Source of the DNA: CALRQJ02 sp943370285
Lineage (GTDB): Bacteria > Bacteroidota > Bacteroidia > Chitinophagales > Chitinophagaceae
Assembly (NCBI GenBank): GCA_943370285.1
Contig: CALRQJ020000002.1
Span: 310,001-374,000 of the forward strand
DNA length: 64,000 nucleotides
Reading direction: 5' to 3'
Part shown: in pieces, positions 44,190 to 53,984 of the stretch
How the letters are laid out: each line of letters begins with the position of its first letter
Position numbering within the stretch: the first letter of the stretch is position 1
Notes under the pieces: model-generated
What the model was told of the DNA's origin: nothing
Database searches by the model: none
The model's input: only the letters and a program-made list of their open reading frames with translations
Position numbers and translations under genes: made by a program

Positions 44190-45392
44190 TTAATTTTCTT
44201 CTACTATTGTTTCCGGTGTTTGCTTGTAAAAAATCATTCCCAACATCATCACCAAAGCGGTAGCAATGATGATGAAAAATAAAATGCCTTCGTTGAAGTT
44301 ATGAAGCTTCATGCTGTCGGGTATGCGATAAAACAACAACACGGTTACTAAACCACGTGGAATAAAAAATACTTCGGGATAAACTCTGGTATGCAGAAAA
44401 AAACGGAGATAGAGCCAACGCACAACAAATAACACCAGCACAATTAATGACCCTGTCAACAAAACACTACTATCGCCAATTAGCGACAGATTGATGGCGT
44501 AGCCAAACAATATAAAAAAGAAAGTGCGGATAATAAACGAGGTTTCTGCAGTGATGGAATGCAATAAATGGGTAACTTCTTTTACTTTCTCTTCAGCAAA
44601 ATAGCGGCTGATTTTTTTGTGTTTGAATAACTGCCAATTATTCATCAGCATACCAAACATCAACACCAAAATAAGCGATGGCAAATGCAATAATTTTCCG
44701 CCGGCGTATAGCAAAACGATTAAAGCAATCACCAAGAAGAAACGTACACCCATCTTGCTTTTGGTAAGAATAAGAAACAAGCAAGCACATAAAATAAGTG
44801 ATAGTGGAATGGCAATACCAATATTCAAAAAGAAATGACCAACGGTTGATGAAGTTACTTGTTCACCTTCGGTAAATAGATTGAAAAATAAGATACCAAT
44901 GATGTCTGCAAAAGAAGCCTCATATACTAAAAACTCTTTTTTGGTTGGTGTTAAGGCATGAATACTTGGAATAACAATAGCACTGCTGATAATGGATAAT
45001 GGTATCGCATAAACAATACATTGATTTAAGGGCTCATGAAGTAAATAATAGAGAATCGTTGTTACACCTATTGTGGTAACAACAAATATGACAAAGGCCG
45101 AAAAAAAAGAATCTCTTATGACTTTAAACTTATCTCTACCGATTTTCAAATCTAACCCTGCCTCAAGAATGATCATCACCAAACCAATAACGCCTAAGAG
45201 TTCTACCAATTTGGATGGTACCGAAAAATTGATTTGATTGGCATCTACAACATAACGCAGCAACATGCCAGAACCGAGCAAAAGCAATACAGACGGCACT
45301 TTAACGTATTTGCCAATAATAGAAAACAAATACGACATTACCACTACAGCACTTAAAATAATGAGTAATTGCTCAGTAGAAAATTGTTGCAT
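44190..45392 (-). CDS. Cation/proton antiporter, CPA family
   Basis: 400 residues with about eleven to twelve membrane segments and a short tail. The N-terminal half has VPSVLLLLGSGMLLRYV and LGVIGLVMIILEAGLDLKI, the pattern of Na+(K+)/H+ exchangers. The core ion site region reads SSAIVIPSI and EASFADIIGILFF, keeping the acidic residue (FAD) expected in CPA transporters. No cytosolic TrkA domain is attached. It starts 29 nt behind hutI, so it is probably co-transcribed with it, although the functional link is unclear. Confidence 0.85.
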   Translation of the reverse strand: MQQFSTEQLLIILSAVVVMSYLFSIIGKYVKVPSVLLLLGSGMLLRYVVDANQINFSVPSKLVELLGVIGLVMIILEAGLDLKIGRDKFKVIRDSFFSAFVIFVVTTIGVTTILYYLLHEPLNQCIVYAIPLSIISSAIVIPSIHALTPTKKEFLVYEASFADIIGILFFNLFTEGEQVTSSTVGHFFLNIGIAIPLSLILCACLFLILTKSKMGVRFFLVIALIVLLYAGGKLLHLPSLILVLMFGMLMNNWQLFKHKKISRYFAEEKVKEVTHLLHSITAETSFIIRTFFFILFGYAINLSLIGDSSVLLTGSLIVLVLFVVRWLYLRFFLHTRVYPEVFFIPRGLVTVLLFYRIPDSMKLHNFNEGILFFIIIATALVMMLGMIFYKQTPETIVEEN

Positions 45393-45421
45393 GTTGTAAA
45401 TTAGTGAAAAAGGAACTAGGC

Positions 45422-46666
45422 TTACAAAAATTCTCCATTCACCATCACCTTATCAATCAAATTTGAGCCAAAAGCATAAGGCAAAAAAGCAAGTGAGGGA
45501 ATAGGTTTGGTAAAGATGAGATTCGCTTTTTTCCCGATGGCAATACTGCCAACCGTATCATGTAATGCCATAGCAAAAGCGCCATTAATGGTGGCAGCGT
45601 TGATGGCTTCTTCGGGTAACATTTTCATTTGAATGCAACTCATCGCCACTACCAAATTCATATTGCCGCTTGGAGAAGAACCGGGGTTAAAATCGCTAGC
45701 CAAGGCAATAGCACTGCCTGCATCTATTAATTGACGAGCCGGCTGAAAGGGCATTCTAAGAAAAAATGCAGCAGTGGGCAATAAGGTTCCAATAAGGTTT
45801 GGATGTGCAGCCATCAACTGAATATCTTGTTCAGTCATGGTTTCTAAATGATCAACTGACAACGCATTCAATTCAATGGCAGCGGCAATGCCACCTATGG
45901 AATTTAGTTGATTAACATGCAATTTGGGTGTTAAGCCGTGGGCAATTCCTGCTTTGCAAATAGTCATCATTTCTGCCGGTGAAAAAAAGCCGCTTTCACA
46001 AAACACATCAATATAATCTGCCAATTGTTCTGCAGCAATAACCGGCAACATCTCATTAACAATAAGGTCTATATACCCTTGATGATTTTCTTTATACGCT
46101 ACAGGATAAGTATGTGCCCCTAAAAAAGTTGCCTTAACTGGAATAGGTGATTCGGCTTTTAACTGTTTAATCACCCGTAACATTTTCAGTTCCCCTTCTA
46201 CCGAAAGCCCATAACCGCTTTTGATTTCAATGGCACCGGTACCTAAGCGAATTAATGCTTGTAACCGCTGCCATGCCGTATGAAACAAATCTTCCTCCGA
46301 GGTATCAGCCAACTTTTGAGCAGAGTTAAGAATGCCTCCGCCTTTGGCTGCAATGTCGGCATAGCTGAGTCCTTTTATTTTGTCGATAAATTCTCCTTCT
46401 CGATAGGCTGCAAAAACCAGGTGGGTATGACTATCACACCAACTCGGTAATACCGTTGCACTATCGGCATCTACAGCCGGCAATTGACGGTAGGCCACAG
46501 GTATATCAGCCATTGGCCCAAAATCAAGAATATGATGGTGTTCAATGACTAAAAAAGCATCGTCTATAGTAGGCAAATTAGCTAGTGCAGCACCACTCAA
46601 TGGTGTAGCAGGAGCATGAACCCCTACTAATTGTTTTATATTGGTAATGAGAATGGCTGCAGACAT
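45422..46666 (-). CDS. hutI: Imidazolonepropionase
   Basis: 414 residues, an amidohydrolase of histidine catabolism that opens 4-imidazolone-5-propanoate to formiminoglutamate. Metal-binding SWCDSHTHLVFAAYREGEF, substrate region GGGILNSAQKL, GAIEIKSGYGLSVEGELKML, KATFLGAHTYP, LHVNQLNS and ALASDFNPGSSPSGNM are all present and typical. It lies 15 nt behind the HU-domain gene and 29 nt ahead of the antiporter. hutU and hutH are not in the window. Confidence 0.96.
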   Translation of the reverse strand: MSAAILITNIKQLVGVHAPATPLSGAALANLPTIDDAFLVIEHHHILDFGPMADIPVAYRQLPAVDADSATVLPSWCDSHTHLVFAAYREGEFIDKIKGLSYADIAAKGGGILNSAQKLADTSEEDLFHTAWQRLQALIRLGTGAIEIKSGYGLSVEGELKMLRVIKQLKAESPIPVKATFLGAHTYPVAYKENHQGYIDLIVNEMLPVIAAEQLADYIDVFCESGFFSPAEMMTICKAGIAHGLTPKLHVNQLNSIGGIAAAIELNALSVDHLETMTEQDIQLMAAHPNLIGTLLPTAAFFLRMPFQPARQLIDAGSAIALASDFNPGSSPSGNMNLVVAMSCIQMKMLPEEAINAATINGAFAMALHDTVGSIAIGKKANLIFTKPIPSLAFLPYAFGSNLIDKVMVNGEFL

Positions 46667-46681
46667 AGTTAGTCGTTAAAA

Positions 46682-47275
46682 TCAGGCCATGAAGTTGTAG
46701 TAATAGTATAATGCCGCAACTCCAATACCGGTGAGCAATAAAGCCCAAACCCACCAATAATCTCGTCGCTCCTCACCCATTTCCATTTCCATTTCAGGTT
46801 CGGCAGGATGCAATCGGTTGGTTTGTTGTGCTTCTACAGTTTCGTTGGTGTTGTAGTCGGGTGTTTTTTGATTCGGTTGAACCAAACTAGCCGCATTAGC
46901 ATCCGGAAAATAATTGTTCACCACATTGGCAGATTCAAACTGTAATTCACCGGTTTCGCCTTTCTTTAAAGTACCAATGCCGGGTAGTGTTACGGATTCG
47001 CTTTGCTTAATTTCGGCCTTTAAATCTTCTGTAAAAGATTGAAACTGCTTCACCGCATCTACTTCATTAATGTCTAATTCCCGACAGATGAAATGATAAA
47101 ATTTTCGATCTGCCAAGGTAGTTTTAGTAGAAAAATGAATCTTATCTACAGGCGGATGAATCAATTTTTGATGAAGGTCTAATGTAGCAGCAGCAGGTTC
47201 TATTGTTAACCTACCAACACCGGGTATATTGACGTTGCGATATAAAACGAGGTATTTATAGAGTAATTGGAACAT
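46682..47275 (-). CDS. CCDC81-type HU domain membrane protein
   Basis: 197 residues from the ATG at 47275; upstream ATG codons lie inside the previous gene. N-terminal part (about 1-110) carries two HU-like modules of the CCDC81 type: LLYKYLVLYRNVNIPGVGRL and LKAEIKQSESVTLPGIGTLKK. A proline/acidic linker follows, then one membrane segment near the C-terminus (YWWVWALLLTGIGVAALYYY), so the HU part would face the cytoplasm with the tail anchored. In Bacteroidota this HU variant often precedes a SPOR domain in cell-division proteins; here the SPOR domain is lacking. Start and upstream stop overlap (TAATG), coupling it to the barrel gene. Confidence 0.82.
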   Translation of the reverse strand: MFQLLYKYLVLYRNVNIPGVGRLTIEPAAATLDLHQKLIHPPVDKIHFSTKTTLADRKFYHFICRELDINEVDAVKQFQSFTEDLKAEIKQSESVTLPGIGTLKKGETGELQFESANVVNNYFPDANAASLVQPNQKTPDYNTNETVEAQQTNRLHPAEPEMEMEMGEERRDYWWVWALLLTGIGVAALYYYYNFMA

Positions 47276-48975
47276 TATCTTTTTGGCGATTGAGAGAACG
47301 AATATACAACTCCTCCTAAAACATTGAAGCCTAATACCTGATATTGATTCCAACGTTGGTATTCGTTCTGCAACATATTATTGAATTGAACCCATAAGCT
47401 TAATTTACGCATCACCGAAAATTCTACTCCAGCACTCCAATCAATGGCAGCTTTTTGTTTGCGGCTTTGCGCAAATTTGTTGCGGTATTGCGGTCCATCC
47501 CAAAAGAAGAAATCACTTTTCAATGTAACATCTTTTAATACTTGCCAACGCAATGCTGCTGTAACTTCTAAAGGCAGAAGCCCCCAAGCCCTTTCATTCA
47601 CTTCTAAGTTTGAATATTGATTAAAATTAATACCCGCTAACAAAGAAAATTTATCCTGAATGGTGTAACCCAATTCGCCATGAATTTTCAAGGCTTTCAT
47701 TTTAGTTTCATTCACTACCCTAAAACTTTTGCCATCAATAGTATCGTTGATGAATAATGGTTGATTAGAAAAATCGAGGTAAGACACTTTGGCATTGTAG
47801 GTAAAATGCGGACCGGCAGAGCCTTTAAAGCCTGCATATTGTTCGGTGACTCTTGTATTTTTTAGTGCTGTAGGTTGTTGAATCCAAGGATTCAAGCCAA
47901 CCAATGTTTGAAAATTGTTCTTTATAAAATAACCAACATAACCACCCAACAACACAAAGCGTTCATCTTTCAACTTAGCTTGAACGGTAAAATTGGGTAA
48001 CAAGTTAAATACTTGATTATCCCACGAAGGCGAAAATCCCGCAGAGAAACTAAAATTGGGCGACTTTACTCTTACCGCCGGTGTGATATAGAACAAATTG
48101 TTTTTGATGGTTGAAGCAGCCTTAAAACTAGTGATATCAGCGGTTAGTCCTAAATCAAAGGCAAAAGCATTACCAAACGATTTTGACAATGGCGCTTTAG
48201 CTACAAAATTCACCTCTTTACCACTGTTATTGTCATTGAACAAATTGATGGCTAAGCTTGGATTATAACTGATGCCGAAAGAAGATGGAATTTTATTTCT
48301 TAAGCCGATATTGGCTGACAAAGTGCTGTATCGAAGTCTCAACTGTTCTTTGGTAAATTTCAACGTATCGGGTAAAAAACCATAACGATGTGTGGTTTGG
48401 TTATCGAAGCCCAACTTAGCTGTCCATTCGTCGTTATTATTGGCCGCATTAAACACACCAATTACATCAAGATTAGATTGACTAAACTGTTGAAAAGGCA
48501 AATTGCCTTTTGAAGCAGTATGTCTCGTATGCACATTTACCACCGACCTGCTGCCATCTCCAAACGATAATCCTGCTTGTAGAAATGGGGTAGAAAAATT
48601 ACCAAAACCAGCTTTAACATAGTTGTTGCTCTCCCACTCTTTTACGCTATCAATTCCTAGAGCCAATGGCTTTAGTGCAACCGGCTCGTAAGAAAAGAAT
48701 AGATTTTGATTAGGTACATTGTAATTAACTTTTACAGCAGCCGTATCTGCAACCGGTGTGGCGGCACTAAAATTAACTTTTGGTGCAGTTCGTAAATATG
48801 GTTTAAAAGCAGAGAATACTTTAATCTCTTTTACGGTTGTATCTGTAACAGCAGGTTTTGCTTTGGTTGTTTTGCTACTCTTAGTTGTTTTCTTAGCAGG
48901 CTGCTTTTTACGTTGAGCAAACCCAACCACCGAAACAGCCATTAACAAAACGATTAGGGAACTTCTTATCATCAT
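47275..48975 (-). CDS. Putative outer-membrane beta-barrel protein
   Basis: 566 residues. Signal peptide MMIRSSLIVLLMAVSVVGFAQ, a Lys/Thr/Pro-rich linker (about 22-45), a TonB-like plug-free stretch, then alternating polar/aromatic strands across the rest (YVKAGFGNF, SGDGSRSVVNVHTRHT-type patterns) characteristic of a beta-barrel. The C-terminal strand ends VLGGVVYSFSQSPKR. No TonB box or plug domain. It is sandwiched between a large TPR lipid-side protein and an HU-domain membrane protein and is coupled to the latter. Probably an envelope structural or transport component; function unassigned. Confidence 0.75.
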   Translation of the reverse strand: MMIRSSLIVLLMAVSVVGFAQRKKQPAKKTTKSSKTTKAKPAVTDTTVKEIKVFSAFKPYLRTAPKVNFSAATPVADTAAVKVNYNVPNQNLFFSYEPVALKPLALGIDSVKEWESNNYVKAGFGNFSTPFLQAGLSFGDGSRSVVNVHTRHTASKGNLPFQQFSQSNLDVIGVFNAANNNDEWTAKLGFDNQTTHRYGFLPDTLKFTKEQLRLRYSTLSANIGLRNKIPSSFGISYNPSLAINLFNDNNSGKEVNFVAKAPLSKSFGNAFAFDLGLTADITSFKAASTIKNNLFYITPAVRVKSPNFSFSAGFSPSWDNQVFNLLPNFTVQAKLKDERFVLLGGYVGYFIKNNFQTLVGLNPWIQQPTALKNTRVTEQYAGFKGSAGPHFTYNAKVSYLDFSNQPLFINDTIDGKSFRVVNETKMKALKIHGELGYTIQDKFSLLAGINFNQYSNLEVNERAWGLLPLEVTAALRWQVLKDVTLKSDFFFWDGPQYRNKFAQSRKQKAAIDWSAGVEFSVMRKLSLWVQFNNMLQNEYQRWNQYQVLGFNVLGGVVYSFSQSPKR

Positions 48976-49008
48976 AACAATGCTTTAAAATCAGTTAATC
49001 AATGTGGC

Positions 49009-52000
49009 TTATTCGCCAACTTTACTGTTCTTGTTCTTCTCTTCAATTACTTTGTCCAACTTGGCTTGTGCGGCAGTTTTCAAAGTGGCATCTTCCGCAT
49101 TTTCTACTATACTTTTGAAAGTAGCTTCTGCATTAAAATAATCTTTTTGTTTCCAGTAAATATCACCTAGTAGCAAGTAAGCTTTAGTAATCCAAAAACC
49201 GTAAGAACCGGCTTTGTTTACCACATCAAATGCTGCTTTTTCTGCATCAGCTAATTTGTTTTGTTCAAATAAAATAGATGCCACTTGATACCTAGCCTCT
49301 GCACCATATTCTGATTTTCCAAGGCCATAAACAATTCTGTAATAAGACATGGCTTGATCATTATCACCTCCTGCTTGATGCGATTTTGCAATCACCATAT
49401 TCGCCATCATCTTATCATCTGTAGCAACACCTTTTTGTTGCAATAAATCTTGTGCATTAGTAACAGCATCTGTCCATTTGCTTAATTTATATTGGCAACG
49501 CAATAAGCCTCTCATCGACTCTAATTTGTTTTCTGCTTGCGTGGCAAGATTTTTCAATTGGGTGTAATAAGCCTCTGCTTTTACATAATCTTTTTGTTCA
49601 AAGAAGTTAATTCTTGCTGCTTGCAACACACTACGTTCTGCAAACTTGTTGGGTGCTTTATCTGCAAGCACATCATAGTATACCAATGCATTGGTATAAT
49701 CTTTCCGTGACAAATAAATTTCTGCTAAGAGATAATTGGCATCTAAGGCATATCTACCATCGGGGAATTTGCTGAGATAGTTTTTAAACCCAGCAATAGC
49801 ACCGGGATTATCTGCTGCTTTATATCTTAAATCAGCAGAAGCATACGTCAGTGAATCTTCTTCAGTATAACTTACTTCTTTGCCATTATTACGCATGAAA
49901 GTCACAAACTCTGCCGGCTTTTGATCGGCAACAAATAGCCTGCGGATATAATCTACGGCATCATCACTCTCCGGAGAATTAGGATAGCCTGCAATCAACT
50001 TTTTAAAGTTGTCTAATGCGTCTTTATTATAATCTAGATTGAAATAAGCAATACCCAATTTTAAATAGGCGGCAGGCTTTAGGGCATCTGCATTATTGGC
50101 TTTTACAATTTTATTGAGTGGCGTAATAGCTTCACGATAATTTTCATCCGCTAAATACGTATTGGCAATTTCCAAATTGGCTTCGGCTACATAAGACGAA
50201 CGAGGAAAGCGTTGTTCTAGTGATTGTAGTAAACTAATCTTCTCGGCATTTCTACCCGAACCGCCGGCAATTATCCCTTTTTGAAATAATGCATAATCTG
50301 CTGTTGGTAAACCGGCATTCAACACCGCATCATACATGGCTAATGCTTGTTGAAATTTCTTATCCATAAAATAACAATCCGCCGCTCTTAAATAAGCATC
50401 TTGCTCAATATTAGAAGCTGTTTTGCTAATGGTTCTGCTCACTTGTTCAAAATAGCCCAACGCTTGTCTGTAGGCCTCTTTACGCATATAACAGTAGCCT
50501 AAATTATAGCGGGCATTGGTTGTATTTACCTCTCCATTATTGGCACTTGAACTCAAATATTTTTCTAAATAATCAATTGCTAGATCGTAGTTATTATTTC
50601 TAAAAGCAATTTCACCTTTCCAAAAACGAGTAAAGGGTAATTGCTGTGCATTATACGGTGCAATCAATATTTTGTCGAGTAAAACATCGGCTTGGGAGAG
50701 TTGCTGATCGTTAATCATCTCTACCGCTCTACCATACAAAATTCTGGGATACACCTTTTTAACATTCTCATTTTTGGTAGGCAATGCTTCGTAGAGTTTT
50801 AGTGCTTCGCTGAAATTATTGGTATTGGCTAAAGTGTTAACCAACAATTCTCTTGATTCTGCAATAAAACTAGATTGCGGATAGGTACTGATGAACTGCT
50901 GCAATTCATCTAATGCAATATTGTTGTAGCCTAATTCAAACGACAATTTAGCATAATGAAATTGCGAAATTTCTTTTTGTACCAAATTGCTGCTGTTAGA
51001 GGCACAGAATAGAAAAGCGTTTCGGGCATTGGCTTTTTGATTGGTTTTTAAATAAGCATCTGCCAATAAATACATGCTATTTTGAGCTAATGAATCTTCT
51101 TTACCACCCAATTGTTTAAACCCGTTGATGGCTTTGGTTAGCTGATTGGTTTTGTAATAGCAGTAAGACAATTCATACAAATCTTCTCGCCTTACTTTTT
51201 GGCTATTGGTAACATAATAATCGAGGTAAGGTAAAGCTTTAGCATACTGTTGTTTTTCAAACCAAGCATGACCGATCAATTGATTCAACTGAACTTCATA
51301 ATACTGTCCACCTTTTTCTAAAGCATCTTCGCCATGAGCAATGGCTTTATCTTTTTGTCCGGTGAAATAATAAATTTCAGTTACATAATAGGGTACTACT
51401 TTTTGGTAAGCTTCTTGATCTTGTACCAACTTGAAACTCTCTAATGCCACATTGTACTCTCTATCGTAAAAACTGATAAAGCCAAAGTAATAATTCGCCT
51501 CAATGTAATTTGGATCGTCGGGTATTTGACGAATGGTATTGAATAAAGGTTTGGCATAAGTAAATCGCTGCAACGCAAAATAGCAGTAAGCTTGGTGAAA
51601 TTTCATATCGGCAATCTGTCTATTGCTCAAATTTTCAACACCCACCTTTTCATACTCCGTTAACGCATTGGTGAACTCTTTTTTTCTAAAATAATATTCG
51701 CCCAACTGAAAGCCCAACATTTGAATTCTTGGCGTATGATGTTCTAATGTAATAAATTCTTTGGCTAAAATTTCGGCGGTTCCTTCATTCAATTGTAACC
51801 CACAAAGTATAGAATAGTAGCGACTTTCTAATTGAATACTAACCGGCAGTTTACTGTTATTACCAATTTGAAAAGCCAATTGCTTAAATAAAGGATAAGC
51901 TAAACTGAATTGTTCTTTTTGGTACAACTCTTTGGCTAACTTGAAATTAGCATCGGGGTCAATAACGGTTTGTGTAGCCTGGGCAAAACTTTGTTGTTGT

Positions 52001-52053
52001 AAAAACAATAGCAGCATACATGCCACACCTATTTTCTTGATTGTATACATCAT
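49009..52053 (-). CDS. Large exported TPR protein
   Basis: 1014 residues from the ATG at 52053 (the adjacent ATG at 52050 is equivalent; a TTG at 52077 is unlikely). Signal peptide ends at QQQSFAQ. The rest is a solenoid of about two dozen tetratricopeptide repeats with typical patterns such as AYCYFALQRF, YNVALESFKLVQ, NYREAITPLNKIVKAN and DYNKDALDNFKKLI. No enzymatic domain. It is the first gene of a cluster with the beta-barrel (33 nt behind) and the HU-domain protein, and probably works in the periplasm as a scaffold for them. Confidence 0.88.
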   Translation of the reverse strand: MMYTIKKIGVACMLLLFLQQQSFAQATQTVIDPDANFKLAKELYQKEQFSLAYPLFKQLAFQIGNNSKLPVSIQLESRYYSILCGLQLNEGTAEILAKEFITLEHHTPRIQMLGFQLGEYYFRKKEFTNALTEYEKVGVENLSNRQIADMKFHQAYCYFALQRFTYAKPLFNTIRQIPDDPNYIEANYYFGFISFYDREYNVALESFKLVQDQEAYQKVVPYYVTEIYYFTGQKDKAIAHGEDALEKGGQYYEVQLNQLIGHAWFEKQQYAKALPYLDYYVTNSQKVRREDLYELSYCYYKTNQLTKAINGFKQLGGKEDSLAQNSMYLLADAYLKTNQKANARNAFLFCASNSSNLVQKEISQFHYAKLSFELGYNNIALDELQQFISTYPQSSFIAESRELLVNTLANTNNFSEALKLYEALPTKNENVKKVYPRILYGRAVEMINDQQLSQADVLLDKILIAPYNAQQLPFTRFWKGEIAFRNNNYDLAIDYLEKYLSSSANNGEVNTTNARYNLGYCYMRKEAYRQALGYFEQVSRTISKTASNIEQDAYLRAADCYFMDKKFQQALAMYDAVLNAGLPTADYALFQKGIIAGGSGRNAEKISLLQSLEQRFPRSSYVAEANLEIANTYLADENYREAITPLNKIVKANNADALKPAAYLKLGIAYFNLDYNKDALDNFKKLIAGYPNSPESDDAVDYIRRLFVADQKPAEFVTFMRNNGKEVSYTEEDSLTYASADLRYKAADNPGAIAGFKNYLSKFPDGRYALDANYLLAEIYLSRKDYTNALVYYDVLADKAPNKFAERSVLQAARINFFEQKDYVKAEAYYTQLKNLATQAENKLESMRGLLRCQYKLSKWTDAVTNAQDLLQQKGVATDDKMMANMVIAKSHQAGGDNDQAMSYYRIVYGLGKSEYGAEARYQVASILFEQNKLADAEKAAFDVVNKAGSYGFWITKAYLLLGDIYWKQKDYFNAEATFKSIVENAEDATLKTAAQAKLDKVIEEKNKNSKVGE

Positions 52054-52162
52054 GTGTTGTTCGGTAAGGATTGACAAATATTGGAAAAGCTACTTTAAAA
52101 AAAACGTAACGTGGTGTTAAAGGTAACAAGTGGTGAAGCTAGAACAAAGACAGTGCCATTTC

Positions 52163-52194
52163 TTGTGGATAAACAGTAAAGAAAGATACCTTTG
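52163..52194 (+). promoter_or_regulatory. Bacteroidota-type promoter of the thioesterase-heptose gene group
   Basis: TTG (52163-52165), 21 nt, TACCTTTG (52187-52194), 20 nt before the start codon at 52215. A full match to TTG-N17-23-TAnnTTTG. Confidence 0.75.
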
Positions 52195-52214
52195 TCAACA
52201 AATCAACTTAACAG

Positions 52215-52634
52215 ATGTACGAATCAACGACCCAAATTAGGGTGAGATATGCAGAAACAGACCAAATGAATGTAGTGTATCATGGTAATTATACCCAATA
52301 TTTTGAAGTAGGCCGTGCAGAGTGGATTAGACAACTCGGCTATACTTACAAAGACATGGAAGCAATGGGAGTAATTATGCCAATCGTAGAATGGCATGCC
52401 AAGTTTGTACGACCGGCACATTATGATGATTTGCTGACCGTAAAAACAACCTTAAAGGAATTACCAACCGACCACAGAATAGAATTTCACCAAGAAGTGT
52501 ATAATGAGCAACAAAAGCTACTAACCGTTGGTAAAGCAGTGTTGTATTTTATTGATGCCAAAACAAAAGCCAAAACTAATATGCCAGAGCATTTGATAGC
52601 GCAATTGGCACCATTTTTCAATCTAGAATTTTAA
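52215..52634 (+). CDS. Acyl-CoA thioesterase, 4HBT/YbgC type
   Basis: 139 residues, hot-dog fold. The active-site signature YAETDQMNVVYHGNYTQYFE (about 11-30) carries the catalytic aspartate, followed by the helix VGRAEWIRQLGYTYKDME. It hydrolyses acyl-CoA or acyl-ACP thioesters in the cytoplasm. The stop is 6 nt before the nucleotidyltransferase gene, so the gene belongs to the same transcript as the heptose enzymes. Confidence 0.9.
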   Translation: MYESTTQIRVRYAETDQMNVVYHGNYTQYFEVGRAEWIRQLGYTYKDMEAMGVIMPIVEWHAKFVRPAHYDDLLTVKTTLKELPTDHRIEFHQEVYNEQQKLLTVGKAVLYFIDAKTKAKTNMPEHLIAQLAPFFNLEF

Positions 52635-52640
52635 CGCAAC

Positions 52641-53342
52641 ATGGAAGCAATTATTCTTGCAGGCGGCTTGGGAACAAGACTAAGATCGGCTGTGCCTGAT
52701 TTACCCAAATGTATGGCTCCGGTAAATGGCAAACCATTTTTATACTATGTTATCCATTATTTACAAGCACAGGGCATAAGTACTTTCATTTTATCGTTAG
52801 GCTATAAAAGCGAAGTCATCATTGACTATTGTAATCAAACATTCAGCAATGTAGCTATTAAATATTCCATAGAGTCTGAGCCATTAGGCACCGGTGGTGC
52901 TATACAATTAGCTTGCGATTTAGCAAGTGTAGAAACGGTTATTGCTACCAATGGCGATACTTTATTCACCGTTCAATTAAATCAATTGCTGCAGTTTCAT
53001 CAAAACCATCAATCAAACTGCACATTAGCACTAAAACCCATGCACAATTTTGACCGTTATGGCGTGGTTGAATTAGATAAAAACGGCGCTATCAGCTCTT
53101 TTAAAGAGAAACAATTTTATGCCCAAGGGCTTATCAATGGTGGATTTTATGTCATTGAAAAAGCGGCGTTGAAAGCAGCAGCATTACCTGAAAAATTCTC
53201 CTTTGAAAAAGACTTTTTGGAGAAATTGTATCAGCAAAAGATGTACGGCATGCCGCAAGATGGTTATTTCATAGATATTGGTATTCCCGAAGATTTTGAA
53301 AGGGCACAAATAGAATTAAACAACTTAACAGATAAGTTTTAA
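52641..53342 (+). CDS. Sugar-1-phosphate nucleotidyltransferase, HddC-like
   Basis: 233 residues. N-terminal IILAGGLGTRLRSAVPDLPKC is the nucleotide-binding signature with the G-G-x-GTR-L motif, and ATNGDTLF holds the metal-binding aspartate. The size and the neighbouring GmhB-type phosphatase indicate D-glycero-alpha-D-manno-heptose 1-phosphate guanylyltransferase (HddC), which makes GDP-heptose for surface glycans. A general mannose/glucose-1-phosphate nucleotidyltransferase is the alternative. The GmhA isomerase and HddA kinase are not in the window. Confidence 0.8.
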   Translation: MEAIILAGGLGTRLRSAVPDLPKCMAPVNGKPFLYYVIHYLQAQGISTFILSLGYKSEVIIDYCNQTFSNVAIKYSIESEPLGTGGAIQLACDLASVETVIATNGDTLFTVQLNQLLQFHQNHQSNCTLALKPMHNFDRYGVVELDKNGAISSFKEKQFYAQGLINGGFYVIEKAALKAAALPEKFSFEKDFLEKLYQQKMYGMPQDGYFIDIGIPEDFERAQIELNNLTDKF

Positions 53343-53353
53343 GCCACCTGAAT

Positions 53354-53911
53354 ATGGAATTGAAACAATTAATTGACCCTAGCTGGACTTTATTTCTTGA
53401 CCGTGATGGTGTCATCAACCATGAAAAAAAAGCAGATTATATCCGCAATGTGGATGAATTTGTTTTTTACGATGGCATACCGGAAGCCATAGCTTTGTTA
53501 AGTCCCTTATTTCAAACAATTGTTATCGTCACCAATCAAAAAGGTGTTGGTCGAGGTTGGATGACTTTAGCTGATTTAGACAGTATTCATCAACACATGC
53601 TAAAGGTTATTTCCGCCGCAGGCGGAAGAATAGACAAGATTTATTTTTGTACCGATACAGATAGTGATAGTCCGAACCGCAAACCAAATCCGGGCATGGC
53701 CTTTCAAGCTATGGCCGATTTTCCGCAGATTGATTTCGCCAAAAGTTTGATGGTGGGTAATAAACTAAGCGATATGAACTTTGGTCGCAATGCAGGTATC
53801 AACACTGTGTTTGTTGCCACTACCAATCCCGAGATTGAGTTTCCACATCCGGCTATCGATGCCCGTTTTGATAACTTACCTGCCTTGGCACACTACTTAA
53901 CAAAACCCTAA
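53354..53911 (+). CDS. gmhB: D-glycero-D-manno-heptose 1,7-bisphosphate 7-phosphatase
   Basis: 185 residues, HAD-IIIA phosphatase. The catalytic motif is LFLDRDGVINHEK (nucleophile and acid-base aspartates), motif II VTNQKGVGRGWM and motif III NRKPNPGMAF; the last acidic pair is in MVGNKLSDMNFG. GmhB normally has four zinc-binding Cys/His residues between motifs; here that loop (YFCTDTDSDSPN) keeps only one cysteine, as in some non-zinc relatives. It removes the 7-phosphate in heptose synthesis, directly ahead of the HddC-like step encoded 11 nt upstream. Confidence 0.82.
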   Translation: MELKQLIDPSWTLFLDRDGVINHEKKADYIRNVDEFVFYDGIPEAIALLSPLFQTIVIVTNQKGVGRGWMTLADLDSIHQHMLKVISAAGGRIDKIYFCTDTDSDSPNRKPNPGMAFQAMADFPQIDFAKSLMVGNKLSDMNFGRNAGINTVFVATTNPEIEFPHPAIDARFDNLPALAHYLTKP

Positions 53912-53984
53912 AATCTGCGGTAATTGATAGTGCTAACAGCATTTAACTTTTGCAGTTACTATCTTAGCGGCAAACAAATAGCAC

